Below are positions 1-5,114 of a stretch of DNA of 6,420 nt, one piece after another. Source of the DNA: Hyphomicrobiales bacterium. Its GTDB lineage: Bacteria; Pseudomonadota; Alphaproteobacteria; Parvibaculales; Parvibaculaceae. The DNA is taken from positions 1-6,420 of the forward strand of contig JAATFR010000385.1 of the NCBI GenBank assembly GCA_015655095.1, read 5' to 3'. The translations under genes and the position numbers were made by a program. Under the pieces are notes generated by a model. It was not told the DNA's origin and ran no database searches. It was given only the letters and a program-made list of their open reading frames with translations. Positions within the stretch are counted from its first letter, which is position 1. Every line of letters begins with the position of its first letter.

Positions 1-459
1 GCTGAACGCCATGTTCCAGGCCTGCGCCGTGAAAATGGCGAAGACGGCCGCGCACTCGGCCCCCAGCACACTACCCGGAAACAGCGCCATGAACGCGGTG
101 ACGGTGAAGGAAAGGAAGCCAAGCACCGGAACGGATTGAAGAATATCCAGTATGGGGATCAGGACGCGCTCGGCCTGACGGCTCTTGGCCGCCGCCGTCG
201 CATAGATGAAGGTAAAAATCAGCGATGCGACCAGCGCCGCCATCATCCGCAGGGTGGTGCGCAACGCATATTGCGGCAACATGGCCGGGTCGAGGCTGAT
301 ATTGGCGACCTGCACGGTCTCCAGCGGCGCATTGAGCTGCCGGGCGCCGAAGGTAATTGAGGTCAGGGTGCCAACGACCAGACAAAGGGCAACGACATCC
401 CACACGTTCGGCAGAACGCGCAGGCGGCGGCCAACTGAAATGACAGAGCTATCGGGCAT
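1..459 (-). CDS. ABC transporter permease, NitT/TauT (tandem-permease) type, N-terminal part
   Basis: This is the first 153 codons of an inner-membrane permease; the rest lies beyond the left edge. Read on the minus strand, it starts MPDSSVISVGRRLRV. A hydrophobic segment at about residues 19-38 is followed by a periplasmic-looking stretch (about 39-66), then membrane segments at about 70-90, 104-127 and 131-150. The run LDILQSVPVLGFL (about 104-116) is the kind of segment seen in NitT/TauT-type permeases. The resemblance is closest to the duplicated-permease anion transporters (COG4986), which carry two permease domains in one long chain. The start is supported by a GGAGG on the minus strand three bases before the ATG. 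Such permeases pair with an ATPase, often encoded next door, which would be off the window. The substrate cannot be told from this fragment. The family call is from sequence appearance. Confidence 0.72.
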   Translation of the reverse strand, partial: MPDSSVISVGRRLRVLPNVWDVVALCLVVGTLTSITFGARQLNAPLETVQVANISLDPAMLPQYALRTTLRMMAALVASLIFTFIYATAAAKSRQAERVLIPILDILQSVPVLGFLSFTVTAFMALFPGSVLGAECAAVFAIFTAQAWNMAFS

Positions 460-602
460 GAGCCTCCCTCATCTCCATTGCCGAAAGGCTTTCCCGAACA
501 AGGTAGTAGGGAGGATATCTAGCACAGTTGGCCACTTTGGAAACGTGCCGTTGCATGGCGGGACCATCCAGCTTTTACGGCTCGCTCTCCTTCTGTACTG
601 TA

Positions 603-630
603 TTGTCATGGCTCAACCGTCAGGTAAAAC
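603..630 (+). promoter_or_regulatory. candidate sigma70-type promoter for the EF-hand gene
   Basis: TTGTCA at 603-608 (five of six matches to TTGACA) and TAAAAC at 625-630 (four of six to TATAAT) are separated by 16 bases. The element lies 66 bases upstream of the preferred start codon at 697, in the gap between two divergent genes. Position and orientation fit, but the -10 is imperfect and there is no independent support. Confidence 0.35.
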
Positions 631-696
631 AGTAATGGTTATGGATAGGCAATGATCCAGAGAGTCGCCAAGAATCTTATAGGGAACCCTGATAAA

Positions 697-1212
697 ATGA
701 CGATTTCCAGATCACTGCTGATTGCCTCGGTAGCCGCCGCGGCCCTGATTGTCGCCCTTCCCCTCTATCAAGCTATCGCCGCCTCCTCGGGCGGCTTTTC
801 CACGGCTGACGAAAACCATGACGGCAAAGTGACCCGGCAGGAGTGGGACGACCAGACCAAGGCATCCTTTACCGCCCTGGACACGAACAAGGACGGCGTT
901 CTTTCTCCTGATGAAATATACAATGGGTTCAGCGTATTAGACGCAAATCACGATAATGTGATCGATCCTTCGGAATCCGATACGATCGCCTCGCAGGCAG
1001 ACAAGGATAAAAACGGCACCGTCTCACAGCAGGAATTTGATAGCTGGAGACAAAAATACGGCAAGGGCGGCATTTTCCCGTCCGGCAATGTCAGCCGCAC
1101 GCAATATGAAGAGAGCCGCCAGCAGATTTTCACCCGGGCCGATAGCGACCATGACGGGCAGCTCAGAATCGACATGAAGCAGGGAAATGGCATTACATTG
1201 TTCAGATTCTAG
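697..1212 (+). CDS. exported EF-hand calcium-binding protein, last EF loop degenerate
   Basis: This is a 171-residue small exported protein with tandem EF-hands. Residues 1-28 form a signal peptide: basic residue near the start, hydrophobic core LLIASVAAAALIVALPL, and a likely cut after AIA. Calcium loops of the form DxNxDGxxxxxE begin at residues 38 (DENHDGKVTRQE), 62 (DTNKDGVLSPDE), 82 (DANHDNVIDPSE, glycine 6 replaced by Asn) and 102 (DKDKNGTVSQQE). A fifth loop starts at residue 149 (DSDHDGQLRIDM) but has Met where the twelfth-position Glu should be. The protein ends 11 residues later with no second helix. I chose the ATG at 697 over the in-frame ATG at 652 because it gives a clean signal peptide and has AGGGA upstream. 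The likely role is calcium binding or buffering in the periplasm or outside the cell; no enzymatic domain is visible. The gene diverges from the ABC permease. Confidence 0.8.
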   Translation: MTISRSLLIASVAAAALIVALPLYQAIAASSGGFSTADENHDGKVTRQEWDDQTKASFTALDTNKDGVLSPDEIYNGFSVLDANHDNVIDPSESDTIASQADKDKNGTVSQQEFDSWRQKYGKGGIFPSGNVSRTQYEESRQQIFTRADSDHDGQLRIDMKQGNGITLFRF

Positions 1213-1558
1213 ATCATAAATCCAAGACAACATACTTATATTAATAACAAAAAACGATATAGATAGATTGGTGCTTCCCTGCAGGGAAGGCGGGAGGCCC
1301 GGTCACCGGAGCAATATACCGGGAAAATAACGACAGTGATTTCAATGATCCAGATGATCGGCCTTCATGCAACTTTATAGCACTCTATGCGCGGCACCAG
1401 ACACAGAACTCTTGGGCAGATTTGAGGAAATCCGGCGCGATGAGTGGGAATGGTTGCAGGCGGCATAGATGGCGGATTTTGGATGAGCACCTGGTGCCGG
1501 AGGTCACGGAAATCATGATAGGCCGTGCGAGAAGCTCATTGGGAGCTACGTCGTGCAC
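1213..1558. other. 346-base gap with no convincing gene
   Basis: The first 50 or so bases after the EF-hand stop are strikingly AT-rich, then composition returns to normal. The gap contains a 16-base perfect palindrome (1274-1289) and a 33-codon plus-strand ORF at 1367-1468 (MQLYSTLCAAPDTELLGRFE...). Its tail, EEIRRDEWEWLQAA, looks protein-like, but it has no clear ribosome binding site and no family I recognise. Longer plus-strand frames at 1422-1607 and 1525-1707 look random and run into the convergent kinase gene. No intact transposase or terminal inverted repeat was seen. The stretch may be decayed sequence. Confidence 0.5.
1274..1289. repeat. 16-bp perfect palindrome
   Basis: The sequence CTTCCCTGCAGGGAAG is identical to its reverse complement. 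As RNA it could fold as a 6-bp stem with a TGCA loop, but no T-run follows on either strand, so it is not a standard terminator. It lies 62 bases past the EF-hand stop and may be an mRNA 3'-end stabiliser, a protein site or chance. Confidence 0.4.
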
Positions 1559-2158
1559 TCATAGCTGGGAACGTCCGGATAGGGTGGACCGGGCCGCAAG
1601 AGGATAAAAGCGATCTGCCACCGCTCGCGCGCTTTCGCTGGAAGGAGCAGCCGAGAACACGATCAAATCGCCTAGCTGCGCATATACCGGGTACCGATCT
1701 CGGATAACCTCTTCTTCTCGTTTGCGGTCACGCGAGAATGGGCGTGTTAACTGCCGTTTCACAATAACTTCCACAGCCAATTCCAAAGCACGCGACGGTA
1801 GCAAGCATATCGAATAACATGCCGCCAGGAGGCGCTCGTTAGCCTCAAAAGCTGCCCTTGGATTATCTGGCGTCAGGAAACCGGAAGACGTAACTAATAG
1901 TATCGGCGCGTTGGCCTCCGTAAGAAGCTCAGCGGCGAGCATTGAATTATGCGATTTATATTGCTCGTAACCCTCGCCACGAATAAACATTCCGATATGA
2001 CCAATACGGCGCGAAAACTCCTCATCGAGGTCTATGAAGGCCCGTTTGAGCAGCGGCCCCAACGCTAAGCCCAGCGAAGATTTTCCTGCGCCGCCGGGAC
2101 CGATGACGAGGAGATGTCGAGTCGGGTTCCAAGGTACGTGCGCGTCCATTTCAATCAT
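1559..2158 (-). CDS. shikimate-kinase-like P-loop kinase of unknown substrate
   Basis: This is a 199-residue soluble protein with the layout of the shikimate kinase family. A Walker A loop GPGGAGKSS sits at residues 20-28. It is followed by FIDLDEEF (41-48), matching the Asp-x-Asp segment of shikimate kinases. The lid region has RPF at 139-141, and the late segment RDRYPVY (153-159) matches the usual R-x-P-x-Y near the C-terminus. Two substrate-side features differ. The usual GGG after the central strand is SSG (VTSSGFL, 89-95), and the usual FR-x-x-E after GE is replaced in GEGYEQYKSHN (61-71). ATP binding is therefore likely and phosphorylation of shikimate doubtful. The start at 2158 is preferred over frame-compatible starts up to 2233 because GTAGG lies seven bases upstream and the family fold begins soon after. 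It sits alone, 105 bases beyond the 3' end of tRNA-Pro, and is locally less GC-rich than its neighbours, which hints at acquisition. Confidence 0.7.
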   Translation of the reverse strand: MIEMDAHVPWNPTRHLLVIGPGGAGKSSLGLALGPLLKRAFIDLDEEFSRRIGHIGMFIRGEGYEQYKSHNSMLAAELLTEANAPILLVTSSGFLTPDNPRAAFEANERLLAACYSICLLPSRALELAVEVIVKRQLTRPFSRDRKREEEVIRDRYPVYAQLGDLIVFSAAPSSESARAVADRFYPLAARSTLSGRSQL

Positions 2159-2263
2159 GATGAAACCTACACGGCCGGAAACGGGTGTCCCCAACTGGCT
2201 ATTTATCCTGCCTGACAGGACAGCCATCGCCAATGTCGGCGTGATCTTTCGATTCTATGAAAT

Positions 2264-2340
<77 letters not shown>

Positions 2341-2351
2341 ACGAGGGGGAT

Positions 2352-2380
2352 GAAGTACACCGTCGCAGGCCAGACCGCAA
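2352..2380 (-). promoter_or_regulatory. candidate promoter for tRNA-Pro
   Basis: On the minus strand TTGCGG (2380-2375) and TACTTC (2357-2352) are 17 bases apart, with the -10 ending 11 bases before the tRNA 5' end. The intervening bases include CCCCC, a GC-rich discriminator typical of stable-RNA promoters under stringent control. The spacing is right but the -10 is weak. Confidence 0.3.
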
Positions 2381-2472
2381 CCGGATTGGACATGAAGATC
2401 GCAAAACATCTCCCGGTCTATACCCCGAAAGGCAGGCTTTTTCACCTTCCGGCAGGGGTTGGTCAGCCTTTT

Positions 2473-2519
2473 GGCAAGGGTATGGGGAGGCCCCGGACAG
2501 CCTACCCTGATGCCTTTTT
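2473..2519 (+). terminator. plus-strand intrinsic-terminator-like hairpin with no plus-strand gene upstream
   Basis: Arms AGGGTA (2477-2482) and TACCCT (2503-2508) pair perfectly. They are extended outwards by GGCA (2473-2476) with TGCC (2511-2514) across a two-base bulge, and inwards by GGGG (2484-2487) with CCCC (2491-2494). TTTTT follows directly at 2515-2519. On the plus strand this is a plausible Rho-independent terminator. On the minus strand it lies just after the thioesterase stop but lacks a trailing T-run, so it would act there only as a stabilising or weak stop hairpin. Confidence 0.5.
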
Positions 2520-2524
2520 ATCTT

Positions 2525-3001
2525 CTAGGGCTTTTCCCCGTGGCGATGCCTGAGCTTGAAGACCCCACTCGCCTTCAGAACCGATCGCGCACCCACATAA
2601 AGCTCGCCTTCGCAGAAGACTACCGAGCGTCCCGCATGGGTGACGCGGGCCGTTCCCTCCAGCCACTCGCCCGGACGGGCCGAAGACAGAAAATCGGAAT
2701 TGAGCCGGACGGTGAGGCCGACGCCACGGGTGGCCCGCCAGACGGCGGTGCCGAGCAGACCGTCGATGAAGCTCATCAGCATCCCGCCATGGGCAATCCC
2801 CTGGGAGTTGCAGTGGCGGCGCTGGACGCGGACACCGTGCCAGAACCCCTCATCGCTGACCTTGTGAAAGAAGGGTCCATTATGGGTGGTGTAAGGCCCC
2901 CGGGTCGAGGACAACTCGAAGCCCTCCGGTGGATGGGATTCAATATCCCGGATTTCTCCGGCCTCGCTGTCACCGGTTACACCTTTTTTAATCTCACTCA
3001 T
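2525..3001 (-). CDS. PaaI-family hotdog-fold thioesterase
   Basis: This 158-residue cytoplasmic protein belongs to the PaaI-like hotdog thioesterases (4HBT type), which hydrolyse acyl-CoA thioesters. The signature is N-x-x-G-I-A-H-G-G-M-L-M-S-F-I-D at residues 65-80. Asn65, the His71-Gly72-Gly73 turn and Asp80 on the central helix are the conserved active-site positions of the family. Later strands read LTVRLNSDFLSSARPGEWLEGTARV (96-120) and end in ASGVFKLR (144-151). The first 40 or so residues form a charged N-terminal extension before the domain. An in-frame GTG at 3013 is an alternative start; neither has a good ribosome binding site, so the ATG was taken. The natural acyl-CoA substrate cannot be inferred. 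Only about 40 bases separate the start from the terminator of the upstream cold-shock gene, so either its promoter overlaps that hairpin or it depends on read-through. Confidence 0.88.
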   Translation of the reverse strand: MSEIKKGVTGDSEAGEIRDIESHPPEGFELSSTRGPYTTHNGPFFHKVSDEGFWHGVRVQRRHCNSQGIAHGGMLMSFIDGLLGTAVWRATRGVGLTVRLNSDFLSSARPGEWLEGTARVTHAGRSVVFCEGELYVGARSVLKASGVFKLRHRHGEKP

Positions 3002-3042
3002 GTCATCTATCACTCGTCATCTACCGCTCACACACAAACCCG

Positions 3043-3082
3043 AAAATATACGGGGCTTACGGACGATACGCCGCAAGCCCCG
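3043..3082 (-). terminator. intrinsic terminator of the cold-shock gene
   Basis: On the minus strand CGGGGCTTGCGG (3082-3071) pairs with CCGTAAGCCCCG (3062-3051) around an 8-base loop. All 12 positions pair, one as a G-U wobble, and the stem is followed by TATATTTT (3050-3043). It begins 27 bases past the cold-shock stop codon. This is a strong Rho-independent terminator and should largely separate the cold-shock gene from the thioesterase. Confidence 0.85.
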
Positions 3083-3109
3083 CAGTTGGATTTGATCATC
3101 CGAACAAAA

Positions 3110-3658
3110 TCAGTCGGACTCCATGTCTGCAACCATCAGGCCCTTGGGGCCTTGGCCAAAGCGAACACGAACGGTCTGGCCTGGAATGAGATCCCGTATA
3201 CCGAACCGGCGCAATGTCTCCATGTGAACAAAAATATCCGGGGTCCCCTCGCCTCTGGTGACAAAGCCATAACCACGAGCCCGATTGAACCATTTGACCA
3301 GAGTGACTTCGAAATCACCTTCCGCCGTCACCGGCTGGCTCTGCACTTTCGCAGAGGGCCTGGCTGGCACAGCGGCAGGCCTGACAGCTGTTGAGTCATC
3401 GACGTGTACGATACGAACGGCCTGAGCCCCTTTTTGCCGCTTAACCGCCTCGACAATAACTGTTGCCCCCTCCTCAAGGCGCTCCAGTCCAACAAGTTTG
3501 AGACAAGACTTATGAACAAGAATGTCCCCGTTACCGTCAACAGGCACAACAAAGCCATATTGTTTGACCTCATCGAACCATTTGACGACGCCTGCTATCT
3601 CGAAGGTCGGATCCAGGCCGACCACAGCGCTTATCTGTGTTTGTTCCATCCCTGTCAC
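3110..3658 (-). CDS. two-domain cold-shock (CspA-like) nucleic-acid-binding protein
   Basis: This 182-residue protein has two cold-shock domains, a form common in alphaproteobacteria. Domain 1 (about 20-86) carries VVKWFDEVKQYGFVVP, the RNP1-type strand, and GDILVHKS (44-51), the RNP2-type strand. An Ala/Pro/Arg-rich linker (about 87-114) leads to domain 2 (about 116-180), with LVKWFNRARGYGFVT and PDIFVHMETL (140-149). Such proteins bind single-stranded RNA or DNA and act as RNA chaperones. The RNP motifs of domain 1 (KQYGFVV, ILVHKS) stray further from the usual KGFGFI and VFVHxS than those of domain 2, suggesting unequal nucleic-acid contacts. The start taken is GTG at 3658, with GGA a few bases upstream. 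An in-frame ATG at 3649 would remove three residues but has GGG directly abutting it. The gene ends at its own terminator and diverges from the Mrp operon. Confidence 0.88.
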   Translation of the reverse strand: MTGMEQTQISAVVGLDPTFEIAGVVKWFDEVKQYGFVVPVDGNGDILVHKSCLKLVGLERLEEGATVIVEAVKRQKGAQAVRIVHVDDSTAVRPAAVPARPSAKVQSQPVTAEGDFEVTLVKWFNRARGYGFVTRGEGTPDIFVHMETLRRFGIRDLIPGQTVRVRFGQGPKGLMVADMESD

Positions 3659-3801
3659 GCATCCAAACTGGCCGCACGCATGGATATTGGCATACGCTTA
3701 GATATGCACAACTTCCGATTCGTGGACCCTCCCCTTGTACAATCATCTAACCTACAGTCGTATCAATCCCGGAGGCAATTTTAAAACCATGAAAGCCGGT
3801 G

Positions 3802-3814
3802 TGAGATCATCTCA
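3802..3814. repeat. interrupted palindrome TGAGAT-C-ATCTCA in the csp/mrp divergent region
   Basis: Six-base perfect arms flank a single central C. The site is 120 bases upstream of mrpE and 143 upstream of the cold-shock start, a position fitting a dimeric regulator. It also overlaps a nine-codon ORF at 3789-3818 (MKAGVRSSH) that has GGAGG 13 bases upstream. No regulator is identifiable from sequence alone. Confidence 0.25.
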
Positions 3815-3849
3815 TTAAATAACTATTTCAATTTAGCAGCGCAGGAAAC

Positions 3850-3878
3850 TTCACCGTATGCAAATTACCTGCTGTAAA
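3850..3878 (+). promoter_or_regulatory. candidate promoter of the mrp operon
   Basis: TTCACC (3850-3855) and TGTAAA (3873-3878) are exactly 17 bases apart, each matching four of six consensus positions, in a locally AT-rich part of the gap. They would give a leader of about 50 bases before mrpE. No clear promoter for the divergent cold-shock gene could be picked out in the same gap. Confidence 0.28.
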
Positions 3879-3934
3879 ACGAGTGCGAAGCAGCGCTCAT
3901 TTTGCTGCAACGCCATAGAGCAGAGAGAGTTTTA

Positions 3935-4414
3935 ATGGCCCGGTCACTGATATTTCTGCTGGCTCTTGCAGCCCTGTGGCTGGCTTTTTCGGGTTTGCTC
4001 ATGGCCATGCCACTGATCCTGGGCATGCTTTCCTGCCTTGCGTGCCTTCTGGTTTCGCACCGCATGGGCCTTTTTGACCACAAGGACATGCAAAACCCAA
4101 ATATGATCCGTATACAATCATATTTAGGCTGGATCACCCTGGAGGTCATAAAGGCCAATATTGCGGTTGCGAAGATCATCCTCTCCCGCAGGCCACAGAT
4201 CGACCAACAATTTATCCGCATACAAAGTTCACAAAAAACTGGGTTCGGCAGGGCTCTTTTTGCAAACTCCATCACCCTGACGCCCGGAACTGTGACAGTG
4301 GAAACAGCAAACGGCGCTTTTCTTGTCCATGCGCTCACCCATGATGCCGCTTCGCTGGAAGCATTCGCCGCCATGGATCGGCGCGTCACCGCAACAGAAA
4401 CGGGACGGAAATGA
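3935..4414 (+). CDS. mrpE: Mrp-type Na+/H+ antiporter subunit E
   Basis: This 159-residue membrane protein is the E subunit of a multisubunit cation/proton antiporter (MnhE/MrpE family; equivalent to MbhA of archaeal Mbh). Hydrophobic segments at about residues 4-18 and 19-41 form the membrane anchor. A segment LGWITLEVIKANIAVAKIIL (64-83) precedes the cytoplasmic half. The motif ANSITLTPGTVTVE (110-123) is the strongest family signature. The ATG at 3935 is chosen because AGAGAGAG lies just upstream; an in-frame ATG at 3902 would add 11 polar residues before the first membrane helix. It is the first gene of the operon and its stop overlaps the start of mrpF by four bases. The E subunit is part of the membrane complex and has no known catalytic role. 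Confidence 0.92.
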   Translation: MARSLIFLLALAALWLAFSGLLMAMPLILGMLSCLACLLVSHRMGLFDHKDMQNPNMIRIQSYLGWITLEVIKANIAVAKIILSRRPQIDQQFIRIQSSQKTGFGRALFANSITLTPGTVTVETANGAFLVHALTHDAASLEAFAAMDRRVTATETGRK

Positions 4415-4731
4415 CCTTTCTGGCCGCAGCCATCGCCGCGACGGGGGCCGCTATGGGGCTTGCTGCCCTGCGCCTGTTTGCCGGGCCGAGCCAATATGAC
4501 CGGGCACTGGCAGTCAACTGCCTTGGCACGCTGACCATGCTGCTGATCGCCCTGATGGGCTTTATAACAGGCCGTCCTGATTTTCTGGACATCGCGCTCC
4601 TCTACGCCCTTGTCAATTTCATCGGTACAATCGCCATTCTGAAATTCTTCCGCTACCGCACGCTTGGAGATACGGGCGCCATCCCGCCCGCCGACGGAAA
4701 AGCGCAGCCTGTGGAGGGAGAGAACGCATGA
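4411..4731 (+). CDS. mrpF: Mrp-type Na+/H+ antiporter subunit F
   Basis: This 106-residue protein has three membrane helices (about 3-23, 35-54, 58-80). Family hallmarks are RLFAGPSQYDRALAVN (21-36) and the helix LDIALLYALVNFIGTIAILKF (59-79). It is the F subunit (MnhF/MrpF; MbhB equivalent), a small integral part of the antiporter. The C-terminal 25 residues are polar and probably cytoplasmic. The start codon overlaps the mrpE stop as ATGA, with GGGACGG upstream. The stop overlaps mrpG in the same way, so translation is probably coupled along the operon and keeps subunits near equal amounts. Confidence 0.92.
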   Translation: MTFLAAAIAATGAAMGLAALRLFAGPSQYDRALAVNCLGTLTMLLIALMGFITGRPDFLDIALLYALVNFIGTIAILKFFRYRTLGDTGAIPPADGKAQPVEGENA

Positions 4732-5114
4732 CGGGCTGGCCGGAACTGTTACGCGACATCGCAAGCGGCATTGCCTTTACCGGAGGATCAGCCTTTCTCC
4801 TGATCGGAGCACTGGGACTGCTGCGCCTGCCCGACTTCTGGTCACGCCTTCATGCGGCAGGCATTATCGACACACTCGGGGCAGAACTGATGCTGGTGGG
4901 CATGATGTTTCAGGCGGGCTGGAGCCAGGCCACGGTAAAGCTTGCGCTGCTGGGTCTCTTCATCGCGATCACAAGTCCGACCGCAACTCATGCGCTGGCG
5001 AATGCAGCCTTCGTCACCGGCTTGCGGCCCGCCCGGTTGGCCAAAGACGAAAGTCCATCCTTTATCCCCGTTTCATCGACTATTGTTAAAACGCAAGGGA
5101 GGGATGAACAATGA
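4728..5114 (+). CDS. mrpG: Mrp-type Na+/H+ antiporter subunit G
   Basis: This 128-residue protein has three membrane helices (about 11-32, 47-65, 69-96). The signature GLLRLPDFWSRLHAAGIIDTLG (30-51) and the segment TSPTATHALANAAF (82-95) identify the G subunit (MnhG/MrpG; MbhC equivalent). In known complexes the G subunit is part of the membrane arm with E and F. The last 30 residues are a polar tail rich in Ser/Lys/Asp. A good ribosome binding site, GGAGGG, lies nine bases before the start. The stop codon overlaps the next gene's ATG by four bases. Confidence 0.92.
   Translation: MTGWPELLRDIASGIAFTGGSAFLLIGALGLLRLPDFWSRLHAAGIIDTLGAELMLVGMMFQAGWSQATVKLALLGLFIAITSPTATHALANAAFVTGLRPARLAKDESPSFIPVSSTIVKTQGRDEQ

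Noticed and set aside
206..655. 149-codon plus-strand ORF
   Set aside because: It lies mostly antisense to the ABC permease, whose minus-strand frame has clear membrane helices and a good ribosome binding site. The plus-strand translation has no recognisable features.
2206..2220. TCCTG-CCTGA-CAGGA hairpin between tRNA and kinase as a tRNA terminator
   Set aside because: The stem is only five base pairs and no T-run follows on the minus strand.
2159..2233. N-terminal extension of the kinase gene to a start at 2233
   Set aside because: The 25 extra residues lie before the family's usual N-terminus and the extended start has no good ribosome binding site. GTAGG seven bases before the ATG at 2158 supports the shorter form.
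2459..3394. 311-codon plus-strand ORF
   Set aside because: It is antisense to both the thioesterase and the cold-shock gene, which have strong family motifs. Its translation is low-complexity in character and crosses a terminator.
3865..4764. 299-codon minus-strand ORF
   Set aside because: It is antisense to mrpE and mrpF, rich in Arg/Ser/Cys as expected of shadow translation, and has no recognisable domain.
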